Shown: in pieces, positions 1 to 8,459 of the stretch | How positions within the stretch are numbered: the first letter of the stretch is position 1 | How the letters are laid out: each line of letters starts with the position of its first letter | Assembly (NCBI RefSeq): GCF_016735675.1 | Contig: NZ_JAERSG010000005.1 | Coordinates: 124,001-188,000, forward strand | DNA: 64,000 bases | Direction: 5' to 3' | DNA from: Nocardioides baculatus | GTDB lineage: Bacteria; Actinomycetota; Actinomycetes; Propionibacteriales; Nocardioidaceae | Program-made: the position numbers and the translations under genes | Notes under the pieces: model-generated | What the model saw: the letters and a program-made list of their open reading frames with translations, nothing else | The model's database searches: none | Told to the model about the DNA's origin: nothing

Positions 1-304
<304 letters not shown>

Positions 305-327
305 TCACGTGCGATGAACGGCGGGCC

Positions 328-357
328 CTGACGACGCTGTCAGATGAGTCCCTATCC
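328..357 (+). promoter_or_regulatory. Candidate promoter of the GNAT gene
   Basis: A -35-like CTGACG (328-333) and a -10-like TATCCT (352-357) are separated by 18 bases and lie about 40 bases upstream of the ATG at 399. A GAAGGGGGA ribosome-binding site lies between. Inferred by eye only. Confidence 0.35.
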
Positions 358-398
358 TTTCATCCGCCGCCGGGACGTCTCGAAGGGGGACTCACACG

Positions 399-890
399 AT
401 GGACACCGACCTCCGCATCGAGCGGCTCCCGATCACGCATCCCGACGCGATGCTGCTGGTCGAGGCCGTGCAGGAGGAGTACGTCCTGCGCTACGGCGGG
501 CGGGACGAGTCGCCCATCGACGCGAGCGACTTCGAGGACCCCCGCGGACGGTTCTTCGTCGGCTACCTCGACGGGGTGCCGGTCGCGACGGGCGCGTGGC
601 GCCGCAGCACCGTGGAGGCGTTCGGCACGAGCCGCACCGCCGAGATCAAGCGGATGTACGTCGTCCCGGCAGCCCAGCGGCAGGGGCATGCCCGGCGGAT
701 GCTTGCCCACCTCGAGACGACGGCTGCCGCGGCCGGGATCGAGGCCCTGGTGCTGGAGACCGGGCTGAAGCAGCCCGAGGCGATCGCGCTCTACCTCGCC
801 TGCGGCTACGAGCCGGTCCCCGGCTTCGGCTACTACTGTGGCTCGGACCTGAGTCGCACCTTCGGGCGGCGTCTCGAACTACACGGTTGA
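399..890 (+). CDS. GNAT family N-acetyltransferase
   Basis: A 163-residue single-domain acetyltransferase of the Gcn5-related fold, using acetyl-CoA to modify an unknown amine. The acetyl-CoA-binding motif A is visible around residues 86-104: a beta strand ending in KRMYVVPAAQRQGHARRML, where QRQGHA matches the R/Q-x-x-G-x-G/A loop. ALVLETGLKQPEAIALY and a following GYEPV give motif B, typical of the group annotated as PhnO-like or ElaA-like acetyltransferases. The start is supported by a strong GAAGGGGGA site. It stands alone between divergent serC and a separately promoted secreted protein. The substrate cannot be read from sequence. Confidence 0.85.
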   Translation: MDTDLRIERLPITHPDAMLLVEAVQEEYVLRYGGRDESPIDASDFEDPRGRFFVGYLDGVPVATGAWRRSTVEAFGTSRTAEIKRMYVVPAAQRQGHARRMLAHLETTAAAAGIEALVLETGLKQPEAIALYLACGYEPVPGFGYYCGSDLSRTFGRRLELHG

Positions 891-941
891 TGTTCGCGAG
901 AACCCCGGGCGGGACGTCGCGCACCGACCTACGGTCGCCGG

Positions 942-1595
942 GTGCGCGCATCGTCGTGGGTCGCCGCAAGGGTCGTGACGCCCCTTGCGCTGCTGGCGAC
1001 CCTGCTGGCCGGTGCGACCTCCGCGTCGGCGGAGGAGGGGGCGCCGTCCTTCAAGGACACGCTCGCCAGCACCACCGTCACCAGCTCAGCGCCGTACCTC
1101 ATGCCCGTGGAGCCGTACGCCGGCTACCAGCCGCAGACGAAGTGCCGTCGCAAGGCCAAGCCGGGCGTGCTGATGCTCGCCGACTGGCTCGTCGCCCGCG
1201 GCGGTGGCTACGGGGCGATCTTCCGCGAGTGCGCCGGGTCGAGCACGAGCGAGCACAAGGAGTCGCGCGCCTTCGACTGGGTGCTCGACGCGACGAGCGA
1301 GACCGACCAGGCGCTGGCCGCGGCCCTGCTCGCCGAGCTCTTCGCCCCCGACGACACCGGTGAGCCCACCGCGCTCGCGCGCCGGATGGGAATCATGTAC
1401 GTCATCTGGGACGACACGATGTATGCGTCCTACGACGAGTTCGTCGCCAAGCGCTACCTCAGCTCGGGTTGCCGCAACCGACGCACCTGCTCGCCGACGC
1501 TGCGCCACCGCGACCACCTGCACATCTCGCTGACCCGACAGGGCGCCAAGGGCCTGACGTCCTGGTACGCCGCGCAGGTACCGGTCACTCCGTAG
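942..1595 (+). CDS. Secreted protein, ARB-07466-like domain
   Basis: A 217-residue exported protein of an actinobacterial family whose C-terminal domain resembles D-Ala-D-Ala carboxypeptidase/hedgehog-type peptidases. Residues 1-30 form a signal peptide (basic start, leucine-rich core, cut after TSASA). Two family motifs are present: SEHKESRAFDW near residue 108 and LRHRDHLHISL near residue 195. Their histidines and aspartates are the expected metal ligands. Four cysteines (KCRRK, RECAG, SGCRNRRTC) suggest disulfides outside the membrane. The GTG start is leaderless: TACGGT at 930-935, six bases before it. A role in cell-wall peptide trimming is inference; enzymatic activity of this family is not established to my knowledge. 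Confidence 0.7.
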   Translation: MRASSWVAARVVTPLALLATLLAGATSASAEEGAPSFKDTLASTTVTSSAPYLMPVEPYAGYQPQTKCRRKAKPGVLMLADWLVARGGGYGAIFRECAGSSTSEHKESRAFDWVLDATSETDQALAAALLAELFAPDDTGEPTALARRMGIMYVIWDDTMYASYDEFVAKRYLSSGCRNRRTCSPTLRHRDHLHISLTRQGAKGLTSWYAAQVPVTP

Positions 1596-1604
1596 GCTGG
1601 CCGC

Positions 1605-1982
1605 GTGACTCGTGGCCTGATGCTCAACGACGCCGACTGCGGCTTCTGTATGCGTACGGCCGCGCTCGTGCCGCGCCTCGGCGTGGACATCGATGCCTCC
1701 ACGATCCAGGCCGTCGACCTCGACGCGCTCGGCGTCGACGCGGAGCGCGCGCAGGTCGAGATGCCGTACGTCCACCCGGACGGTCGGGTCGACTACGGCC
1801 ACCGCGCGTTCGCCGCAATCCTGCGCACCGGCCCGCTGCCGTGGCGCGTGGTCGGTCGGCTCATGACCACCCGGCCCATCGACCCCGTCGCACGCCGGGC
1901 CTACCACTGGGTGGCGGCCAACCGGTCGCGCCTGCCCGGCGGGACCGCTGCCTGCGCACTGCCGCAGCCGGGCGAACGCTAG
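1605..1982 (+). CDS. DCC-family thiol-disulfide oxidoreductase
   Basis: A 125-residue protein of the DUF393/DCC family, small thioredoxin-like proteins of poorly known function. The family signature is at the N-terminus: NDADCGFC, with the CxxC at Cys12 and Cys15, followed by an LVPRLG helix. VDYGHRAFAAIL and a C-terminal AYHWVAANRSRLPGG also match the family, whose members often end in such a helix. The GTG start is leaderless: TAGGCT at 1593-1598, of which TAG is also the stop codon of the upstream gene. The stop overlaps the convergent citrate synthase stop by four bases, so no terminator separates them. Confidence 0.85.
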   Translation: MTRGLMLNDADCGFCMRTAALVPRLGVDIDASTIQAVDLDALGVDAERAQVEMPYVHPDGRVDYGHRAFAAILRTGPLPWRVVGRLMTTRPIDPVARRAYHWVAANRSRLPGGTAACALPQPGER

Positions 1983-3082
1983 CCCCAGGCGGAGTCCCAG
2001 CCCTCGACCTCGGAGGCGGGGCGGGTGCTCGGGCCGGCGTAGACCGCCGACGGCCGGATCAGGCGACCGGTGGTCTTCTGCTCGAGGATGTGCGCCGACC
2101 ACCCGCCCGTACGGGCGCAGGTGAACATCGACGTGAACATGTGGGCCGGCACCTCGGCGAAGTCGAGGACGATCGCCGCCCAGAACTCCACGTTGGTCTC
2201 GAGCACGCGGTCGGGCCGGCGCTCGCGGAGCTCGGCGAGGGCCGCCTTCTCGAGCGCCTCGGCGACCTCGTAGCGCGGGGCGTCGAGCTCCTTCGCGGTC
2301 CGGCGCAGCACCCGCGCGCGGGGGTCCTCGGCGCGGTAGACGCGGTGCCCGAATCCCATCAGCCGCTCGCCGCTGTCGAGCAGCTCCTTGACGTACGTCG
2401 TCGCGTCGCCGTCGCGCTTCTCGACCTCCTCGATCATCCCGAGCACGCGCGACGGGGCGCCGCCGTGCAGCGGTCCGGACATCGCGCCGATCGCGCCGGA
2501 GAAGGCGGCGGCCACGTCGGCACCGGTCGAGGTGATGACGCGCGCAGTGAAGGTGGAGGCGTTCATGCCGTGCTCGGCGGCCGAGGACCAGTAGGCGTCG
2601 ATGGCGTGCGCGTGCTTCGGGTCCGCCTCGCCGCGCCAGCGGATCAGGAACCGCTCCGCGAGCGTCTTGCCCTGGTCGACGTCGGCCTGCGACACGACGG
2701 GCTTGCCGAGGCCGCGCGCTGACTGGGCGGCGTACGACAGCACCATGACGGCGACGCGCGACAGGTCGAGGCGCGCCTGCTCGTCGGAGATGTCGTAGGT
2801 CTGACCCATCCCCAGCATCGGCGCGAGCATCGCGACGGCGGCCTGGACGTCGGCACGGACGTCGCCGGTGTGGATCGAGATGTTGTAGGGCTCGGCCGGC
2901 GGGAGGCCGGGGGTGTAGGAGCCGTCGACCAGGAGGCCCCAGACGTTCTCGAACGGCACCCGCCCGACGAGGTCCTCGATGTCGACCCCGCGGTAGCGGA
3001 GCGCGGATCCCTCCTTGTCGGGCTCGGCGATCTGCGTCTCGAACGCGACGACACCCTCGAGGCCGTGGTGGATCTCGGTCAT
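1979..3082 (-). CDS. Citrate synthase (type 2 form)
   Basis: A 367-residue citrate synthase, condensing oxaloacetate and acetyl-CoA at the entry to the TCA cycle. It belongs to the shorter actinobacterial citrate synthase 2 group rather than the roughly 430-residue GltA group. Recognisable features are the N-terminal GLEGVVAFETQIAEPD with LRYRGVDIEDL, the HGMNASTFTAR block carrying an active-site histidine, SGPLHGGAPSRV (second histidine) and GFGHRVYRAEDPRA (the G-H-x-x-Y motif). The catalytic aspartate is expected within NVEFWAAIVLDFAEVP. Some enzymes of this size act on propionyl-CoA (methylcitrate synthase), but no prp genes are adjacent. An AGGGGAG site precedes the ATG. Divergent from pdxH. 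Confidence 0.9.
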   Translation of the reverse strand: MTEIHHGLEGVVAFETQIAEPDKEGSALRYRGVDIEDLVGRVPFENVWGLLVDGSYTPGLPPAEPYNISIHTGDVRADVQAAVAMLAPMLGMGQTYDISDEQARLDLSRVAVMVLSYAAQSARGLGKPVVSQADVDQGKTLAERFLIRWRGEADPKHAHAIDAYWSSAAEHGMNASTFTARVITSTGADVAAAFSGAIGAMSGPLHGGAPSRVLGMIEEVEKRDGDATTYVKELLDSGERLMGFGHRVYRAEDPRARVLRRTAKELDAPRYEVAEALEKAALAELRERRPDRVLETNVEFWAAIVLDFAEVPAHMFTSMFTCARTGGWSAHILEQKTTGRLIRPSAVYAGPSTRPASEVEGWDSAWG

Positions 3083-3140
3083 GCGACTCCCCTGTCGATA
3101 CGGAACGGCTCATTGTGCACCGCGTCGTTAGTCTCGCGAC

Positions 3141-3800
3141 ATGGACCTCACGACGGACCTGGCCGGACTGCGCGAGGAGTACGGCCGCGGCGGGCTCGAC
3201 CTCCCGGACCTGGTCGACGACCCGATCGAGATGTTCGAGCGGTGGTTGCAGCAGGCCGTCGACGCCGGCGTCCACGAGCCCAACGCGATGGTGCTGGCGA
3301 CCGCGACCCCGGACGGCCGTCCGTCGAGCCGGATGGTGCTGCTCAAGGGCGTCGGCCCGGACGGGTTCGTGTTCTTCACCAACCAGGCCTCGCGCAAGGG
3401 CGACGAGCTCGGTGCCAACCCGCACTGCGCGCTGCTCTTCCCGTGGCACCCGCTCGAGCGGCAGGTGCGCGTCGAGGGCGTCGCGTCGGTGCTCGGCGAC
3501 GGCGAGGTCGCGGCCTACTTCCACTCGCGCCCGCGCGGTGCTCAGCTCGGTGCCTGGTCCTCGCACCAGTCCCGCCCCGTCGCCTCGCGCGCGGAGCTCG
3601 CCGAGACGTACGCCGCCGTGCAGGAGCGCTTCGGGACCGAGGACTCCGACGGAGAGGTGCCCGTGCCGCCGGAGTGGGGCGGCTACCGGGTGCGGCCCGA
3701 GGTCGTCGAGCTCTGGCAGGGCCGGCCCAGCCGGATGCACGACCGGCTCGTCTACCGCCGGTCCGGAGCGGGTTGGTCCGTGGAGCGGCTCGCGCCGTAG
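3141..3800 (+). CDS. pdxH: Pyridoxamine 5'-phosphate oxidase
   Basis: A 219-residue FMN enzyme that oxidises pyridoxine/pyridoxamine phosphate to PLP. Family blocks in order: [15 protein letters not shown] at the N-terminus; [24 protein letters not shown] (FMN-binding beta strands); [48 protein letters not shown]; and the C-terminal [14 protein letters not shown] with the conserved R-x-H. Length is normal. The ATG is leaderless: TAGTCT at 3129-3134, six bases ahead. It sits alone, divergent from citrate synthase; PLP supports enzymes such as SerC at the window's edge, but no operon links them. Confidence 0.95.
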   Translation: MDLTTDLAGLREEYGRGGLDLPDLVDDPIEMFERWLQQAVDAGVHEPNAMVLATATPDGRPSSRMVLLKGVGPDGFVFFTNQASRKGDELGANPHCALLFPWHPLERQVRVEGVASVLGDGEVAAYFHSRPRGAQLGAWSSHQSRPVASRAELAETYAAVQERFGTEDSDGEVPVPPEWGGYRVRPEVVELWQGRPSRMHDRLVYRRSGAGWSVERLAP

Positions 3801-3863
3801 CTGCGAGGGACGTCCACGATTTCCCGGGCGCGCTGGGACCGTGGAGTCGATAGCCTCCCACCC

Positions 3864-4859
3864 ATGCACAAGGCGCCGGAGCGGTTGCACGTGCGGCTGG
3901 CCGCTGATGCCGCCAGCGTGCCCGCCGTACGCCGGTTCGTCGTCGACGGGCTGACCGCGTGGGGTGAGGTCGACCTGGTCGAGGCCGCCGAGCTGGTGGC
4001 CAGCGAGCTGTCGAGCAACGCGGCCCTGCACGCCGCGGCCGAGTTCATGCACGTCACGCTCGAGCGGCTCGTGCGTCCCGGCAGCGTCCGGGTGTCCGTC
4101 GAGGACGACGGCCCGGTGCCGGTCGCCGCGGTGCGCCCGCGGGTGCGCCTCGACGACGACCCCGACTGGCCGGACCTGGGCGCCACCGGTCGCGGGCTGG
4201 TCATCGTGGCGATGGTCGCCGGTCGGTGGGGCGTCGACGAGACCGCTGGTGGCAAGCGCGTGTGGGCGGACCTCGTCGACCACGACGACGGGCACGAGCC
4301 GGTGGAGCCCGAGGGTGTGGCCGGCACCGACACCGACACCGACGCCGTGCCGAGCACCCTCCCGCCGGGCTGGGCGCTCGTGCGGCTGCTCGACTGCCCG
4401 GTCGAGCTGAGCCTCCACCAGGACAGCCACCTCGACGAGCTGGTCCGGGAGCTGCAGCTGCTGTCCCTCGACGACGGCAACGACGACTCCGCGGCCCTGG
4501 CCGAGGAGATCCACGGCCTCCTGGTGTCCCCGACGCACGCCCGCCTCACGGGCCGCCGGGCCGCCGAGCGGGCGCGTGCGGAGGGCCGGGACTCGGTCGA
4601 CATCGAGATGGCGATGCCCCGCGAGTTCGGAGGCCTGGTCGTCCGGCTGCAGGAGGCGGTGACGCGCGCCGACGTGCTCTGCGAGGACGGCCGGCTGCTG
4701 ACCCTCGCCTCGCCACCGGAGCTGCGGACGCTGCGCGCCTGGATGACCCACGAGGTGCTGGCGCAGACGACGCACGAGGCCGCGCCCGTGCCGTGGCCGG
4801 CCTGGCCGCAGACCTCCACGCACCATGAAGGCAGCTCGGCCGGGAGTCAGCCGGGCTGA
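3864..4859 (+). CDS. HATPase anti-sigma-type regulator with extra C-terminal domain
   Basis: A 331-residue cytoplasmic protein. The first 140 residues form a histidine-kinase-like ATPase fold of the RsbW/SpoIIAB anti-sigma type: an N-box helix ELVASELSSNAALHA, a G1-like VSVEDDGPVP, and a G2-like DLGATGRGLVIVAMVAGRWGV. Such domains usually bind and inhibit sigma factors or act as serine kinases in partner switching. Residues about 165-331 are an unrecognised helical region with two acidic stretches (LDDGNDD, LAEEIHG); this makes the protein twice the usual length. The ATG is leaderless (TAGCCT at 3851-3856). The stop overlaps the convergent gene by 13 bases. No anti-anti-sigma partner is adjacent. 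Confidence 0.7.
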   Translation: MHKAPERLHVRLAADAASVPAVRRFVVDGLTAWGEVDLVEAAELVASELSSNAALHAAAEFMHVTLERLVRPGSVRVSVEDDGPVPVAAVRPRVRLDDDPDWPDLGATGRGLVIVAMVAGRWGVDETAGGKRVWADLVDHDDGHEPVEPEGVAGTDTDTDAVPSTLPPGWALVRLLDCPVELSLHQDSHLDELVRELQLLSLDDGNDDSAALAEEIHGLLVSPTHARLTGRRAAERARAEGRDSVDIEMAMPREFGGLVVRLQEAVTRADVLCEDGRLLTLASPPELRTLRAWMTHEVLAQTTHEAAPVPWPAWPQTSTHHEGSSAGSQPG

Positions 4860-7822
4860 GCGTGGCCGTGAGGTCGGCCTGCTCGGACTGCCTTCGTGGT
4901 GCGAGGCCCCGGCAGGCCGAGCGCGGAGGCTGAGAGCAGCAGCGCACCGCCTGTCAGGAGGATCCAGGTCGGCAGGGCCGTCGGGATCCCGAGGAACGTC
5001 GTGATGCCGAGGATCCGTGCCATCCCCCAGGGCAGGAGGGCGAGCTGGTCGTTCCAGACGGTGAGGGCGTCCTCGAGGCCGACGGTGGCGAGCAGGCCGC
5101 CGAGCGCGAGCAGCACCGCACCGACCGTGCCGATCACCAGGGCCGTGGCCCGGCGTCGCCCGACCTGCGCCGCCAGCGACCAGAGCAGGGCGGCCAGGAC
5201 CCAGCCGGCGAGCACCAAAGCCACGACGACGTACGCCGTCCGGACGCGCGGCTCGGCCCAGAAGGAGAACCAGTAGCCGCCGGGTCCGCGCCACGCGAGG
5301 ACCGCCAGCAGGAGCAGCGAGCGGAGGACCACGGCTCCACCGACCGCGGTCGCGACGTGCCACGAGCGCGTCCAGCGGGTCGCGGCCGCGACCACCACGG
5401 CGAGCACGCCCCAGCCCAGGCCGACGGCGAGCAGGTGGCTCGGTGCGAGGAACCAGGTGAGCACCAGCCGGCTCCACACGACGGCCGCCACCGGGATCGC
5501 GACGACGAGGAAGCGTGGGACGCGGCCGGGGTCGGTCCACGGCCTCGCCGCCGTCCGGACGAGCGTGCGGCCGGTCCGGGTCACCCCGAGGGCGAGCAGC
5601 AGGACCAGCAGACCGCCGCGGGCCAGCCACGCCATCGGCAGGTCGCGGGCTGCCCGGACCTCGCCGATGCGCGCCGCGGTCAGGTTGTAGGCCGGGAGCG
5701 CCAGGTCGTCGCCGTACGTCCTCTGGTGTCGCGCGGCCGCGGCGTCGAAGCCCTGGCGGGCGCCTTCCCACGCCTGGCGGTCGCCACCCCGGTCGAGCCA
5801 GAGGGCGTGCCGCAGCGTCATCTCGCGGTAGGAACCGAGCAGCGCGAGGAGGTCGACCTGGTAGTCGAGCGAGGCGAGCAGCCGCTCGCGCATCGCCGGG
5901 TCACGATAGGTGGAGGCGTCCGTCTGCTCCACCAGGTCACGCATCGTCGTCGCGAGGTCGATCGCGTGCTGGCCGTCGTCGATCGCGGCGGTGACGCCGT
6001 CCAGGGTCGAGGTGCCGCCGTGGTCGCGGGCGATCGCGTTGAGCACGTCGAGCACCGCGCTGTCCCCGGTGAGGATGTCCCACTCGAAGAGCAGCATCTG
6101 CGGCGGCGGCTCGAGGCCCAGCGCGAAGGCACGCACCTCGGCGAACTGGGGGACGTACTGCCCGTGGGTGACCACCTCGCGGGAGTACGACATCGCCTGG
6201 GTGACCTTGGCGACGGTGTCGGGATCCGTCGACAGCCAGCGCCGGACCCAGTCGGCCGTCAGCCCGGCCGGGTCGGCGTCGGGGTCGCGGGCGAGCCGCG
6301 CGGCGACGTCGGAGTTGAGGTCGTAGAGCTGCCAGAAGCCCGTGGTCAGCAGCAGCGACATCGGTCCGGCCCGCCACGGGCCGCCGTCCTGGGTCCACGT
6401 CCAGATGCCCTCGACGTGCGGGTTGGCGGCGACGAACCGCTGCAGCGCCAGCTGGTGCAGGACGCCGAGGTCGTTGGGCACCGCGCCGAACGACTCGAAC
6501 TCGCGCCGGCTCTGCATCTCGATGATCCGCCGCTGGTCGCCCCGCTCGAGGGTGTCGTTGAGCGGCAGCCAGGAGTAGAAGTCGCCGAGGCTGTACTTCG
6601 TCGACACCACAAGCCGCGGCGAGTCGACGCCTGCCAGCACCTCGTCGTACGACTCCGGGTCGGTGTGCATGTCGCCGACCGCGCCGACGCCGACGCTCCA
6701 CGTGCGGAAGACGACGTCGGTGTCCGAGCGCTCGGCCGCGTCGGTGAACGCGTCGAGCATCGCGCGCACGGCCGGTGCGGTCGTCACCGAGATCTCCGAG
6801 TAGTAGCTCAGGCCCGGGGTGTTGTAGATCGAGCCGCCCTCGCCGATGCGCAGCACGATCCCGGACAGCTGGGGGAGCTCCGACCAGACCTCGTCGAGCG
6901 CGGCCTCGTAGACGTCCCACAGCTCCGGGTCGGTGGTGTCGAGGTCGTACTCGTCGGTGAGGTAGCGCTCGAGCGGCGTGCTCAGGCTGAGCATGTCGGT
7001 GCGCAGGTAGACGTCCAGGCCGAGGTCGTCGAGCTCGGCCCAGATCGGCCCGAACGCCTCGCGCACCGCGGTCGCGCGGGCGACGTACGCCGGATCGTCC
7101 TCGTAGATCTCCGGGATCGCAGCGAAGGTGACGTAGTCGAGGAAACCCGGCACGGCGACCGCGGTGTAGCCCTGCGCCAGCACGTGGTGGGCGTACGCGA
7201 GGACGCTCGCGCGGGCGTCGGCGAGGGCTGCCCGGTTGACGTACGGCGGCTCGTCGAGGAAGACGTCCTCGAAGGCACGGGAGTAGTGGGAGTAGTCGGT
7301 GCCGCCACGCCACTGCTCGGGGTCGGGGTCCACGCCGGCTGCGCCGAGGTCGACCATCCGGAAGGGCAACCGAGAGGTCACCTCGCCGACGCCCTCGGTG
7401 AGCGGCCGGTGGGCCCACGCCGCCTGCGCGAGGTCGTAGACCCCGCGCACCGCCCCGGTCTCGCTGGCGGCGGTGATCCGGAGCCGGCCGGCGGTGCCGG
7501 AGAGGCGGTAGGAGTCGTCGTCCTCGTCGCCGTCGCCGGAGGTGACGGTCAGGGTCGCGGTGTCGTCGGACGCGTCGGCCGTGGCCGCCTCGAGCTCGTC
7601 CAGCGCGAGCCGCACCCGCTCGGTGGCGGGCGCGTCGATCCGGGTGATCCGCGGGGGAGGTACGTCGTCGCGCGCAGGTGCGGCCACCAGCTCCTCGACC
7701 GGGACCTCCTTGGGCTCCACCCGGATGCCGAGGGCGCTGGAGATGCCGGCGGCGATCCCGAGGCCGAGCCCCGCCAGGACGAGCAGCGTGACGACGACCT
7801 GGAGCCCCCGTCGCGTGCGCAC
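4847..7822 (-). CDS. Membrane-anchored glycoside-hydrolase-like protein with 7 TM segments
   Basis: A 991-residue protein of unusual build. Residues 8-33 form a signal anchor. Residues about 60-150 look like the small alpha/beta domain that precedes the barrel in alpha-glucuronidases and hexosaminidases (ASETGAVRGVYDLAQA). Residues about 170-560 look like a TIM-barrel hydrolase resembling GH67: WRGGTDYSHYSRAFEDVF, LDVYLRTDMLSL, GIVLRIGEGG with Glu328 as a candidate catalytic acid, FRTWSVGV, and a WTWTQDGGPWRAGP strand. A helical region follows, and about residues 730-965 hold roughly seven hydrophobic helices. The catalytic part should lie outside the cell. The GTG start is leaderless (TAGAGT on its strand, 7829-7834). 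It is divergent from tetR across a shared palindrome. The substrate is unknown and the hydrolase assignment is inference. Confidence 0.55.
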   Translation of the reverse strand: MRTRRGLQVVVTLLVLAGLGLGIAAGISSALGIRVEPKEVPVEELVAAPARDDVPPPRITRIDAPATERVRLALDELEAATADASDDTATLTVTSGDGDEDDDSYRLSGTAGRLRITAASETGAVRGVYDLAQAAWAHRPLTEGVGEVTSRLPFRMVDLGAAGVDPDPEQWRGGTDYSHYSRAFEDVFLDEPPYVNRAALADARASVLAYAHHVLAQGYTAVAVPGFLDYVTFAAIPEIYEDDPAYVARATAVREAFGPIWAELDDLGLDVYLRTDMLSLSTPLERYLTDEYDLDTTDPELWDVYEAALDEVWSELPQLSGIVLRIGEGGSIYNTPGLSYYSEISVTTAPAVRAMLDAFTDAAERSDTDVVFRTWSVGVGAVGDMHTDPESYDEVLAGVDSPRLVVSTKYSLGDFYSWLPLNDTLERGDQRRIIEMQSRREFESFGAVPNDLGVLHQLALQRFVAANPHVEGIWTWTQDGGPWRAGPMSLLLTTGFWQLYDLNSDVAARLARDPDADPAGLTADWVRRWLSTDPDTVAKVTQAMSYSREVVTHGQYVPQFAEVRAFALGLEPPPQMLLFEWDILTGDSAVLDVLNAIARDHGGTSTLDGVTAAIDDGQHAIDLATTMRDLVEQTDASTYRDPAMRERLLASLDYQVDLLALLGSYREMTLRHALWLDRGGDRQAWEGARQGFDAAAARHQRTYGDDLALPAYNLTAARIGEVRAARDLPMAWLARGGLLVLLLALGVTRTGRTLVRTAARPWTDPGRVPRFLVVAIPVAAVVWSRLVLTWFLAPSHLLAVGLGWGVLAVVVAAATRWTRSWHVATAVGGAVVLRSLLLLAVLAWRGPGGYWFSFWAEPRVRTAYVVVALVLAGWVLAALLWSLAAQVGRRRATALVIGTVGAVLLALGGLLATVGLEDALTVWNDQLALLPWGMARILGITTFLGIPTALPTWILLTGGALLLSASALGLPGPRTTKAVRAGRPHGHAQPG

Positions 7823-7828
7823 CAGCGG

Positions 7829-7880
7829 ACTCTAACGAAAACCACTTGTGAGTGAGTGCTCACTCACTTACGCTGGCGTG
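7829..7880. promoter_or_regulatory. Divergent leaderless promoters flanking a TetR-type operator
   Basis: A perfect inverted repeat, GTGAGTGAG-TG-CTCACTCAC, occupies 7848-7867. It overlaps the region just upstream of the tetR -10 (TACGCT, 7869-7874) and lies upstream of the opposing -10 (TAGAGT on the minus strand, 7829-7834). Position and symmetry suit the binding site of the TetR protein encoded at 7881, controlling both directions. Binding is inference. Confidence 0.7.
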
Positions 7881-8459
7881 GTGCCACCTCGCGCCAAGCC
7901 ACTCGCCCCCGACGACCGTCGAGCCGCCCTCGTCGATGCCACCGTCCCGCTGCTCCTCGAGCACGGGCGCACCGTGACGACCAAGCAGATCGCCGATGCC
8001 GCCGGCGTCGCGGAGGGAACGATCTTCCGGGTCTTCGACTCCAAGGACGACCTGGTGCAGGCCTCGCTCGAGCACGCGCTCGACCTCGACCCCTTCATCG
8101 CACAGCTCCAGCACGTCGAGCCCGACCAGGAGCTCGGCGCGATGCTGCTCGAGGTCGTCGAGCTCTTCCAGCAGCGCTTCTCCCGCGTCTTCGCGCTGAT
8201 GACGCGGATGGGCATGGTCGGCCCGCCGAAGGCGCGCCGCCACATGGAGGCCGAGCGCGAGCGGGTCGCCGTGATCCTCACGGGCCTGGCCGAGCGCCAC
8301 CGCGACTCGCTGCGGGTGCCGCCGGACCAGCTGATGCACATGGTCCGGCTGCTGACCTTCTCCGGGACCCACCCCCACATCTCCGACGGCCACCCGCTCA
8401 GTGCCGCCGAGATCGTCGACACCGTCCTCAACGGCGTACTCAAGAAACAGGACTCCTAG
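7881..8459 (+). CDS. TetR family transcriptional repressor
   Basis: A 192-residue TetR regulator. The N-terminal DNA-binding domain is clear: DDRRAALVDATVPLLLEHG, then the helix-turn-helix TTKQIADAAGVAEGTIFRVFDSKDDLVQA at about residues 33-61. The C-terminal ligand domain is variable, with helices such as MLLEVVELFQQRFSRVF. I choose the GTG at 7881 because TACGCT lies six bases upstream, the leaderless pattern seen throughout the window. An earlier GTG at 7848 would place the palindromic operator inside the coding sequence. The stop directly abuts the ATG of the first ABC gene, so it very likely regulates its own exporter operon. Confidence 0.9.
   Translation: MPPRAKPLAPDDRRAALVDATVPLLLEHGRTVTTKQIADAAGVAEGTIFRVFDSKDDLVQASLEHALDLDPFIAQLQHVEPDQELGAMLLEVVELFQQRFSRVFALMTRMGMVGPPKARRHMEAERERVAVILTGLAERHRDSLRVPPDQLMHMVRLLTFSGTHPHISDGHPLSAAEIVDTVLNGVLKKQDS

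Noticed and set aside
1086..5771. 1561-codon open frame on the minus strand
   Set aside because: It overlaps five well-supported genes on both strands and has a composition (Arg, Gly, Pro, Ala) typical of antisense frames in GC-rich DNA.
7848..7880. Earlier GTG start for the TetR gene
   Set aside because: It would place the palindromic operator and the leaderless -10 within the coding sequence.
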